Below, in pieces: positions 36,101 to 45,889 of a stretch of DNA of 64,000 bases; within the stretch, counting starts at the first letter, position 1; each line of letters begins with the position of its first letter. The position numbers and the translations under genes were made by a program. Source of the DNA: Rutstroemia sp. NJR-2017a BVV2 (lineage: Eukaryota > Ascomycota > Leotiomycetes > Helotiales > Rutstroemiaceae); assembly GCA_002946415.1 (NCBI GenBank), contig NJPS01000034.1:310001-374000 (forward strand), read 5' to 3'. The notes beneath the pieces were generated by a model. It was not told where the DNA came from. It worked only from the letters and a program-made list of their open reading frames with translations, and made no database searches.

Positions 36101-36783
36101 AGGAATGGCTTGGTCTCCCGGGTCCTCCTGGCCCTCAAGTCCTCTTGCGATGCATGACTGCAGGGATTCTGTTGCTGTTGGATGTTGCCATGGATATTTT
36201 CGGAAAAGGGTATTTGTCGGCGGTCTGGCGGCTTCGGCTTTGGCGACTTCAGCACTATAGTACTGATCATAAAATACAATTTCAACACCAAGTGCAGTGC
36301 ACAGATGTCTCACGCCTTCTGGTGTGCATTGTGGTCTAACAAGATGTCAGATCAAACGATAGGACTGGGCCGAAAGCTCGGGACTTACGCCAACAATAAA
36401 ACAGAAACCCCTTTCCTCATTAATGCTAGCCATGTAAAAAGTAGATCTAAATTGCTGAGTCCAAGTAGACCAACACACTTTTGATTCTCTAATTCTGTAT
36501 CGAAGCTGATAGGAGAATTCCCATTGCCAGCAGTATCCAAATATTGAGCGACATGGAGGGAAATGCTTCGCAGCTGTCGAAAGGTAAACATTTGGACAAC
36601 CCAATCGTCTCGCAGTTCCGGATACGCGAGAGCTGGGCAGTCTCCATTATGCCTGGCTTGGTAATCGATGAATTGATTGATAGTACGGTACCGTTTCTGG
36701 GCGAGCCCAGTTGTGCCTCTTTCCTGAGCTTCACCTAGAGTGCACGTGAAGAGGTTAATACTGGGTGGAGGTGTAGCGCCCAT
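33148..36783 (-). CDS. NRPS-like carboxylic acid reductase (A-T-R)
   Basis: Multidomain enzyme that adenylates a carboxylic (often aryl) acid, loads it on a phosphopantetheine arm and releases it as aldehyde or alcohol with NADPH. Exons are 36389-36783, 34814-36335, 34670-34740, 34371-34527, 34043-34318 and 33148-33987, giving 1086 residues, right for an A-T-R enzyme. The adenylation domain (about 20-550) contains HTSGTSSVFPKPI and PLYHGG. The carrier domain has its Ser in RLIDSIQATRIR (about 626). The short-chain reductase domain carries GATGALGSHIL, a CSSTASIA strand and the catalytic YGKSKW. Condensation and thioesterase domains are absent. The closest functional class is fungal aryl-acid reductases; the substrate cannot be told. 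Amidase, PQ-loop, regulator and hydrolase genes follow within 9 kb. Confidence 0.9.
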
Positions 36784-38504
36784 ACTTGGTGATTTGAAGA
36801 GATATACAATGTATGTTTGTGTGCAGCAAAATTGATGGTTGTCGGATGAGGTTCTGAAGCTCTGGAATGTTTATGTTTCGCTATTGTGACTTCCAGGAAA
36901 GGGCTACTCCGACTCCACTGCATTGTGATATCTTGCTCTTTCCGGGGCAAGTAAGACTTACATTCCGTCACTGCCGTCTGATTTAGTCAATGACTACCAC
37001 CTGTAAGTTCACCCAACCTGGCAGTTTGGATTCTGTATAAATGGGTTCATCAATACGAGGACGATGCAGGATACGCTGGAGCAGCGGGAAGTAGCGATTA
37101 GTGCGGAATGACTAACGTCATGATTCTGCACTAGCAAGACAGGCATATCTTAGAACATGCTGCCTAGGTCTGTAGGTTGCTGACACTTTCGGAAACTGAG
37201 CGTGTCAGGCTTTAATCAAGCACCAAGTATTAGCTGGCGGGCTATCCCTTGGTGGTAGAAGATGTAGTGAGAAGGAGGCAGGACATCGTGAGAACACAGC
37301 AGAAAATCGAGGGCGATAGATTGGCAAGTTCGCAGACGACTGGAATGCGCACGGAGATATCCATGATTGTCTGAATGCGGGCCATGGTCGATGCTGAAAG
37401 TGTTATGGGTAAGATAGACCGACATCACGTTTCTCCATATCGAGTCATGATCTCTAGATCTCTGGATCTCTGGATCTCTAGATCTCTAGATCTCTCATAT
37501 CGTTGATTTATGCAGATCTCGTTTTCGTGAACAGTTGCGGCGGGAATTACCCACTAGAGTTAGGTTAGACCCGAGATTGTCCGTGCGCCTGTGTGGTGTG
37601 GCTTTGCCGTAGCGTTGCGAGTCTCGAGCGAGTGCGGAGAACCGAGCTGTTGCGAGCCACATCCAGACAGAATGAACAGAATACAGATCTGGAATGGAGT
37701 CGATTACAGCAAACATGATGTGAAGGTAAGTGCAAGATTAAAGCTATATTATCCGCTGTTACTATCTTGTGTCTAGAGGTGCATAGTCTCCTCAGTGGCC
37801 ATGCATCTAGATCTTTCTTTCTGCAAGTTAGCCTAGTGCATCCACTCCCTGCGGCTCTTTCGCGTCATTTTGACATCAGATCTTGCTATGCTTCCCATAT
37901 GCGTCGAATCGATATGAGCGCGTTTCATGAACCAGATGTACATCTCCATTGGCAAGGAACGCGATGAAACGTCTAAATGGGATGAGTTCAGTATTGCTGT
38001 GTGTCTGCGAGAGCTCCTTTGAACGCTATCATACCGCCTCCTATTATTGAAGCGCTCATATACCTCATCATATATCGGAATTCAACATGAGCCTAAACAT
38101 CTAATAGATGGCCGATGCACATACCTCTTATTAGATGACTTTATTCATCACAGTCCACGATTTGAATAGGTTCTCTGAATACACCTGCCCAGATCCCAAT
38201 CATCTAGCTTCACACAGTTGGCATCTATATCACCTAGTATTAGTTATCTAGCTACTTCACTAGGGATGTAGACCATTCTCCTCGGCTGATATCAGTGACA
38301 AATGCAATTCTCATCCTGATAGTCATCATGGGTGTGAATGCGCATGTAATGAATGCTTCTATCACTGTTCGCCAAGTGAAGGGGGAAAAAGAGGGGAAGA
38401 CTACTTGGTGAACAACCATAGTCAACGAAGAGTCTAGTCAATAAACTAGAATATATTCTTGTACAACTATCAATTGCTACAACTTGGCGTATGGTTTAAG
38501 ATAC
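36784..38504. other. intergenic region of about 1.7 kb
   Basis: Contains the promoter of the NRPS-like gene and the 3' flank of the amidase. No gene-like open frame is visible. A short tandem repeat (37450-37497) is listed separately. Long upstream regions are common for accessory metabolic genes, but I see no defined operator. Confidence 0.45.
37450..37497. repeat. 8-bp tandem repeat, ATCTCTAG/ATCTCTGG
   Basis: About six consecutive copies of an octamer ATCTCT(A/G)G in about 48 bp, starting about 670 bp upstream of the NRPS-like start codon. Each unit contains AGATCT-like half-palindromes. A simple minisatellite; function unknown. Confidence 0.8.
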
Positions 38505-40445
38505 TCATGGTGTAATTTCATTTCCAAGCAGTTTCCCAATCTCTTCAGCGATCTCCATGATTCTTTCCTCGGTCAATCGTCGTCCTACTACCTGCACAGC
38601 AACGGGAGCTCCATGGTACGCTTCAGGGTCATCTACACGGATGTAAGTCATCAGCGACACATACCCATTTATGAAGCCACTTACATTCATCTTGAACCAT
38701 CTTATCCATATCATTCAGCGGAGAATATCCTTCTCGTTTCGCGTCCTTCTCTTTATCCGCGAAAGTGACCGGCACAACGACACTGGTGAAGTCAAGAAGG
38801 TTAATCGCACTTGCATAGCCATAGTATTTGAATTGGTCATGGCGAATGGCGGCAGTTGGTGTGATAGGCATAACTATAGCATCTATTTCCTTGTTGAGCT
38901 TCTCCTCTGCAAGTCGGAATTGCTCGAGATATTCGCATTGATACGCCCACTTCTTCAAGTGGACATCCCATAGTTGGTTCATGTCGATTTTGGAGGCGTT
39001 GGGATTGACGAGGTCGGATAAATTGGGGATGGGTGGTTCGCCGGAGTTTTTTAATTCGTTGATAACATCCTTTTTTGAAAATGTGAGCAGAGTATCACCG
39101 TATGAGGATTACTACCTACAATTCCTCCGTCTGAAGCATAAATCCCGCCGATCAAATTTACAGCATAATCATGTTTATATGGTTTCCATGAGAAAACATC
39201 ATGCCCGTTCTTCTTGAGAACATCGACGACCGTTTGGACACCACGAGTGATCGGTGGGTGTGGGAGAACCTAGTTGAATTAGTAGGTGATAATAGAATAT
39301 CTCAGGAATGACTCACAACTCCATCACAATCGAAATACCCAATTGTGAGACCACCAGACGACAGTTTGGACTTGATCGTATCGGCTTCTCCTTGTCGCCA
39401 TGCCATTGGAATGACCTTAGAGTCATACTTCCATGGCTCTTCGGCCAACACTGACTTCACAAACAGCCGCATATCTGAAAGGTTAGTAAAGGATTATTAG
39501 GAAAGAAGTCAGGGGCTTACCAGCTACTGAATGTGTTAAAGGACCACAAACACTATGCACTGTCTCTTGACCTTCCATGCTATTTGCCATCTTACCATAA
39601 GGTAGACGACCATGACTTGGACGAAGACCATACAAGAAATTGAAAGCAGAAGGAACACGGATAGAACCACCAATATCCGTTCCAACTCCAATGATCCCCC
39701 CTCTAAACCCAACGTTCGCACCTTCACCCCCTGAAGAGCCACCACAAGACCAATTTTTGTTGCGCGGATTCACCGTTCGACCGATGATATTGTTAAGTGT
39801 CTCACAACACATTAAACTCTGAGGGACACTAGTTTTGACGTAGAAAACAGCTCCAGCTTTATATAAAAGCGTTACGAGAACAGATTCTTCTTTTTCGAAT
39901 TTACCTATCCATGATACATAACCCATGGAGGTTTCGAGGTCCTGTTTCGATTAGATCCTATAGATACTCTGTCTCACGCGGAGGAATCACCTTGATACGG
40001 AATTGATCTTTCAAGGAAATCGGGAGTCCGTGAAGAGGCCCAACAGGCTTTCCCGTCTTTTCAAAAATCTCGTCCAGCTCCTTCGCACGCTTCAGAGCCA
40101 TTTCCGGGAAGAATTCAAGAGCACAGTTGACCTTCAGAACACGTTAGAAATGTATAACAGAACAGACGAACAGATAGGAATGTTCACAAGTTGATGAGCC
40201 AACGCAGCTCTCTTACAGAAGGCTGTAGTGACAGCAACAGAAGTCAATTCGCCCTTAGCTAGCTTCGCTACCAGATCAGTAGCAGAAGATTCCGTAATGG
40301 ATAATTCCTCGTCGCTCATGATGCCGCTTTTCCGTGGGTAGTCCATGACGGACACTTCGGTGGGTTGCTCCTTTATGCGCCATTCTGATGGAATACTGGC
40401 ATCTATTCTTGCCTTCTTGTCCTTTGCCTTTTCTTCCCAAGTCAT
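38505..40445 (-). CDS. amidase-signature hydrolase (acetamidase/FAAH type)
   Basis: Hydrolyses carboxamides to acid and ammonia with a Ser-cisSer-Lys triad. Seven exons: 40188-40445, 39991-40131, 39521-39941, 39317-39474, 39120-39269, 38685-39069 and 38505-38632, giving 546 residues. The triad is complete: K127 in PISLKDQF, S202 in [10 protein letters not shown] and nucleophile S226 in [12 protein letters not shown]. The K-Ser and Ser-Ser spacings (75 and 24 residues) equal those of mammalian FAAH. The C-terminus [20 protein letters not shown] is the usual family closing. No signal peptide or membrane helix is seen, so it is probably cytosolic. GATA motifs 205-280 bp upstream suggest nitrogen control. 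Substrate is unknown; it may serve general amide use or the neighbouring NRPS-like pathway. Confidence 0.93.
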
Positions 40446-40915
40446 TGTTGCTCAAAGTTGTTCTGATTACTTATGAAAGTGATTTGTACTTACGAAAGTG
40501 CGGGGAAGAGAGGGGGAAGCAATGGGATTTATAAGGAAGACTTAGTGAAGCGATAGTCCGTCCTCCTAAGTCAAGAACGCTCACCTTGGCGTATCATGAC
40601 GGGCGATGGGAACTTCACATAGAGGCATCCGCGTGAAAGGTAGAGCAAGATAGATAGGCAGATAGGTAGGTGGTCAATCCTTATCGTGTATGCGGGGTTG
40701 GTTAGTCCATACTCTTACGATAAAGAATCCATCGCGGGAATAATCCGCCGTCGTACAGTTAATCCATGCCCGATCTTGGTTTAGTTGTTCACGAAGTTCT
40801 TCATTCCGTTATGTAAAAGCGCGAAGCTATTGACGTGTATGAGCTACCCTAATAATACATGTTTCAACGACACTGGGAAATTATACGCCATCCTCTTGTG
40901 TTGAAAGTTTACCGT
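40446..40915. other. intergenic region, amidase promoter
   Basis: Lies between the amidase start and the PQ-loop protein stop, both genes on the minus strand. Apart from the GATA cluster, nothing else is recognisable. Confidence 0.5.
40649..40723. promoter_or_regulatory. GATA-motif cluster upstream of amidase
   Basis: Five GATA cores in 75 bp: GATAG at 40649, GATAGG at 40653, AGATAGG at 40660, TTATC (reverse GATAA) at 40681 and GATAA at 40719. They lie 204-278 bp upstream of the amidase start codon. AreA/NIT2-type factors bind HGATAR pairs and activate amidase genes under nitrogen limitation, so this is a plausible nitrogen-regulated promoter. Binding is inferred. Confidence 0.5.
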
Positions 40916-42079
40916 CTAGCTAGTTGTTGGGGTTTGAGGTTTCTTTGGTGCTCGAGAGGGTTTCTTTGGTGGTTGAGAGCCCGAAAGTAATGGAGTGTTC
41001 TCAACTGTTGTTCCTCCTTCATCGTCTGTGTCATGTTCCCTTGCGCCAGGAATATATCCCACAATGCACCGGCCATTCGTCTGCATATTGTTAGCGTACC
41101 GCTTTTGGATTGTACTTGTAAGGTGAGTAGTGCAGCTTACAGGTGTACTGCCGCCATTCTTGCGCTCTCTTCTAGCCTTTATTTCAAAGCATATACCCAT
41201 CACCAACAGGCATCCCTGCAGGCACCCAGTCACCAAGAAAACACCCCATGTGCTCCATCCTTCAGCTCCTAATCTAGCTGCTAGGCTTGCAGACCAGACA
41301 AAGCTCCCAGGAGTCTGAATCAACATCATTGGTATACTCAAACTTCCAACATGACCAAGATTGTAAGTCATCCAGATCTGAGGTATATATTGAATTGCCG
41401 CTAGAACTGTAGCCATGATGCCCAAGGTGTTGGCCCATGTGCCGAGTCTATCAGGATGGGAATATGCTAAGGCTGCACTAATCATTACTGTGACGAGTCC
41501 GTGTAGTAGACAAATAAATGCCACCGTAATAGCGGTGCGCCATGTATGTTGTTTATTGTTGTCAAGAGTTGGAAGAACAGGGGTTCTTGGGAAGAAGACA
41601 AGAAACAAAAGTAATCTGTGTCAAAGGGGTCAGCACATAGATCTTGCTTGGCGGATTCGTCACGTTGCCTACATTATACTGAAGCAGAACCATTGCACTC
41701 CAACCTGTGCGATTCCTAATAGACCGGCCGCACACTCAAAAGTACTAACAGTCTTGCAGCAGGCAACATCTGCTCGAGAAGCCGGAAGCACCAATATATT
41801 CGTAAAGGCGCAGGTCCCTGATGTTGTTCCTAGAAGAATGAAGAACGGTGAGATACCTTCCGAGGTTCCGCGACTGATGATTCGATAATGTTGAGGAAGG
41901 TAGGAAACGAGGATTCCTAGAAGGATGAAGCTGCACGGATGAAGGAGTCAGTATAATATCATCAATAGCCAACGAAGTTCGATCTTGGTGACTACTCACA
42001 TCGATATTGCGAGGTTCAAATAGCTCGGCGCCTGAAGCTTCTCGCAACGATTAGAAAGGATGGAACTCCAAGAGTCCAT
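40916..42079 (-). CDS. PQ-loop repeat membrane protein
   Basis: Polytopic membrane protein of the PQ-loop/MtN3 group, whose members carry amino acids, sugars or act as lysosomal/vacuolar exporters. Exons are 42000-42079, 41673-41930, 41141-41615 and 40916-41080, giving 325 residues. PQ-loop 1 is ILVSYLPQHYRIISRGTSEG (about residues 35-55) and PQ-loop 2 is AIQYIPQIWMTYNLGHVGSL (about 165-185), each with the conserved PQ. About seven hydrophobic helices can be drawn. The C-terminal 80 residues are hydrophilic and end in PPKKPSRAPKKPQTPTTS, a cytosolic tail. Substrate cannot be deduced. In this neighbourhood it could move a product or precursor of the NRPS-like pathway; that is speculation. Confidence 0.85.
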
Positions 42080-42945
42080 GATGGGCAGCTTGAGGGTACT
42101 TTCGATGGCGGACAATGATTATCGCGGATGGCTAGACAAAAGCTTGGAAGAGTGTTGATGCCGTGATGGTTGATCAACCAATTGGCACATGAAATATGTA
42201 AATCAATTCATGAAGTCGAAGAGAAACGAAGCGTCAAAGAGATGGAAGGAGTGCTGCAGCATAACTTACCGATAGCTTAGAACAAACCTATTTACTTACC
42301 AGGATTATTGACGTGTGACTGGTCGGCAGGGCATTTGCCGACAGCAGTTTCGGAAGCGGCCGCATAGATCCGGTTCCGAATGTCCTGTAGATCCTTCTTT
42401 CTACTCCTTTGATCAGTATTCACCGTCATTTGTCATGAGAGTAAGACAACAAGAAAGTGCGCACTCTTGTAAAGCAGTTCCCTTGCAGCGGTGTACAAGT
42501 ACAAAGCGAGCTTATATCCGAGCTTTGTAAAGGAGCACGAACCAACGCATATCAACGCAACTGGCTCAACGTGAGCAACAAGGAACCCCACGAAAGCTGG
42601 ACCGGATACAAAGTACACCGTGCATTTAGAGGCTTTCCTGTTGCATGCTGCACCCCCTGGTGCACCTGGCTGGGCTGCATAAACGCCGATTTTAGTGTAT
42701 TTTCACATTGGGTTCATGCCACAGACAAGGTTCTGATAGATACCTACCAAAGAATGCTACATTGGTAAGCACTTCGGAGCATCTTCTGGCTCCCACCACA
42801 TACCATAGCGATTTAATAAGCTGTAGAGCTTCATCTTTTGTTAACTCGAGGCTTCCCACGAGAGTATATAGTGCTCTCTGTAGCTACATAGTCTGTCCCT
42901 TTATTATCTGTTCTCTCCAGCATCAAATTTGAATCCGTTGTAAAC
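42080..42945. promoter_or_regulatory. divergent promoter region, PQ-loop / Zn2Cys6 regulator
   Basis: An 866-bp stretch between two divergent start codons. Near 42354-42379 the sequence carries GCGGCCGC followed by ATCCGG and TTCCG, giving several CGG/CCG triplets that could be a site for the adjacent Zn2Cys6 regulator. No gene-like open frame is convincing. Confidence 0.35.
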
Positions 42946-44190
42946 ATGAATCTCAATCTATCCAAACTATCGCAAGTGCCTGTACGCAACAAAAGAATTC
43001 GCATTCGTACTTTGCTATCCTGTACGGAATGCCACAGGAGGAAACAGAAATGCAATAGGAAATCTCCATGTAACGATTGTCTGGAGCGAGGGGTCCCGCA
43101 TAAGTGTTTATTCGAGAAGCCTTTGTAAGTGGTCAACCCGAGAATATGTATAAGAGTACCCCTAATCTTAGCACCAAAACAGAAGGCAGCGGCAATACCC
43201 TTCCGAAAACAAGAGTACCCAAGACGCGCGTATGCGGCGGATTCTTACTGGGGAAGAAGTCCTGCTTAGTACCGAGTCGGTTGACGACTTGCGGCATTCC
43301 GCATCCCTAACCACCTATGATGCAGCTTGCATGGTGACTGTGGATGACATACAGCTTCTGGACCCGCTACGCTGGACAGATAATATGTATGTGTTTGGTT
43401 CTTCGCCTTCGCTAGAAGATAGCATCGGTTTTGGCCTTAAGCCGTGGCACCAAGTGGGAGGTTTCGATCCTTTTTCAGCCCTGCCAGAAAAGAGTGGAGA
43501 ACCGATTCATAAGTCCATACTAATCGAATATTGTAAGCAATTTCCTCAGTAAGAACAAGAAATTACTGGCTAACATATATTAGTTCTCCGGAAGTTGGCC
43601 CCTTGGTTGAGTCACTGTGATGATGAACAGCTCCCCAACGCTCCAGCTTACTCCTGGTTGCCGTTTGCGTTACACCATCCACCACTCTTTTATGCCACAC
43701 TTTTGAGCGCAGTCGTTCATCTAGACCGCATTCAGCCGATGGACAAACATATATTGCTGTGGTACAAGGTCGAGACAATGCGTCTAGCAAATGAGAAGTT
43801 GAACATACCTGATGAAGGTGTCGCGGATCAGATGCTGATTGTGGTTCTGGTCCTGTTATACTTCAATGCAAGTTAATCTACAGTCTGTGCATTTGGTCTG
43901 AACAGGATCGTCTAACCATAAAACAGGTGGGGGGTGGGGATGCGATAGAATATGAAATGCATCTTGCAGGAATCCAACAAATGCTAAAGCTGAGAGGTGG
44001 AATTGATAAACTAGGTATGAGGGGTATGATAAAGAACTGGCTAAAAGTCTGCTATGGCCCTTGGAACCCCGATTGGCATTATGGACTATTCGCAGAATTT
44101 CACGGCATCAAGCAAGATGCTCAGAGGCAAGAGATGTTGAGGATGGACTTCACTACGGAACGCTCACAGACGACGCTGACTGCAATTTGA
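42946..44190 (+). CDS. Zn2Cys6 transcription factor, short form
   Basis: Fungal binuclear zinc-cluster regulator. Exons are 42946-43124, 43183-43532, 43584-43867 and 43927-44190, giving 358 residues. The six cysteines are in SCTECHRRKQKCNRKSPCND followed by CLERGVPHKC (about residues 25-55). The rest matches the start of the fungal-specific domain typical of Fungal_trans_2 proteins, including GGGDAIEYEMHLAGIQQMLK. Relatives are usually 450-600 residues, so the C-terminal half appears missing: a TGA follows TLTAI and the convergent hydrolase gene ends 80 bp later. The third intron uses a GC donor (AT|GCAAGT), the only option found that keeps frame. It may regulate the 33-45 kb genes or be a decaying copy. 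Confidence 0.75.
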
Positions 44191-44269
44191 TTTGATATTT
44201 GCTACGAAAAATATCCACTCAGTTGATTCTCATGGTTTTTGGTCCTCGTAAGTATTCTTCTCCTCTTAC

Positions 44270-45037
44270 TTACTTCACCAAGCTCTTTTTCCATTCATCT
44301 ACAGTCAACACGTTATTTGCAAACAAAGGCCAAATAAGCTCAGTAGCTGCGTTCTTTTGCTCGGTACTAAACCCAGCAGTTGCATCCTTGAGCAACGTTA
44401 TGTGGTATCCCCTACGGGTGCATTAGTGTCTGGTTCCCACGGAAGTTAGAAAAGCAAGGAAGAACCTACAATTCATAAGCATATCTTGCAGTCGACTCCA
44501 TACAAGTATTGGCCGTCAATCCAGCAATCACAAGATGAGTGATATCTCTCTGTCTCAATTGAAGGTCTAAATCTGTATTCTGGAAAGAGCTACAGTAACA
44601 CATATCAGTCTGTTTCTTCGCCTAAGATCAAGACTACAGGGCAAGACTACAGGGCAAGTCAAAAACAGTATACAAACATACCTCGAACCCCAATGTTTAC
44701 TGACAACCACATCCCCCTTCTCCACATCAGGCTCCAACCCCTCATAAATCTCAACTCCCCATGTCCCCTCCTCGAACACTTTACTCTCTTTCTGATTCGC
44801 CTGCATCTGGGTAGGATGAGTCCACCCTTGCAAGAATCCAAGTCGATGTTGTTGATGCAAGCCGTAGTAGATAGGGAGATCGTTGGCGCGAGCTGCTTTT
44901 ACCATGTCGTGGAGATGAGGGATGGTGTCGGTGTCGGCAATGGAGGCGGCCAGCATGTGGTTGGCTTTTCCTTTGGGGTGTAGAAAGTCGTTGTAGGGGT
45001 CGATGAGGAGGATGGCAGTTTTGGTTGGACGGGACAT
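44270..45037 (-). CDS. isochorismatase-fold cysteine hydrolase
   Basis: Member of the isochorismatase-like hydrolase superfamily (nicotinamidase, N-carbamoylsarcosine amidase and related). Exons are 44682-45037, 44470-44589 and 44270-44411, giving 205 residues, the usual size. The triad is Asp13 (AILLIDPYNDF), Lys114 (VVVSKHWGS) and Cys148 (VIAGLTANTCMESTARYA). A cis-peptide region precedes the Cys as expected. Substrate is unknown; members cleave small amides or vinyl ethers. Intron 1 contains a perfect 13-bp tandem duplication. The gene is convergent with the zinc-cluster gene and could belong to the accessory cluster. Confidence 0.88.
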
Positions 45038-45889
45038 TCTTGGGGATGGGAACTGGTTTGATTTGCGTTGGTAGGCTGATGGGGAAGGGACACTGTGCTG
45101 GAAATGGGATGTTGTACGAAGTTAAGACTAATGGAAGAAGTGAAGATCACGAAGATATGGGATGAATGATTGACTTTATACCCGACGTCGTGGTACGAAA
45201 TGTGTTTGGTTTCTTATATATGAGGCATGTCGGTCTTTATGCAGCTTGTCGACTCATTTATCCGGGCCTCTCGGAAGAATATCCGTATCTAGAATAGAAT
45301 AAATCTTCTCAATATGGAAGAAATGGTCTTTTCGGGGAATTAGCGGACATTTCCATACATATCGAGGCTTGAAGTAAGTGTGGGGAAAACTAAAATCGGC
45401 TTTTAGGCAGGTGCTGGGTTCTATCCTTTCGAGACATTAACTCCACACAACAGTTGATTGTGCTGGTTTGTTGGGAGCGATGGTAACACTAGATTTTTCT
45501 CATAGTTTGGGACATAGCAGCAAAGTTCTAGCTAGTGGTACTCTCCGCCGCCATATAATGAGGCTGCCCAACATCCCGAGGCCCGAGGGCCGTCACAAGC
45601 CTGCTCTTTCGTTGGGGTTGCTTCTAGGTCTGCCTGGCGGCGTATCGCACTCAATCATCGCTGCGAACCTTGGGCACCTTAAACAACTCTGTGTGGCATC
45701 TGCGGATGGATATTTTGCTTTAACCCGGGCCTCATATGAATTCTCAATATTCCTCAGCGCATGATCTTCGAGCAAACGTTTGCACAAGGTCAAAAAAACG
45801 GGACCTATACGTCGTCCCAAGATTGCATTTGACTTCTTCGTTCCTCTTATTAATGGATTTTCAGTCTGTAAATATGTCCATAAGATTCA
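45038..45889. other. intergenic region of about 0.85 kb
   Basis: Upstream flank of the isochorismatase-like gene and 3' flank of uridine kinase. Short open frames (45468-45764 plus, 45593-45820 minus) overlap each other and resemble no family. I see no feature. Confidence 0.45.
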
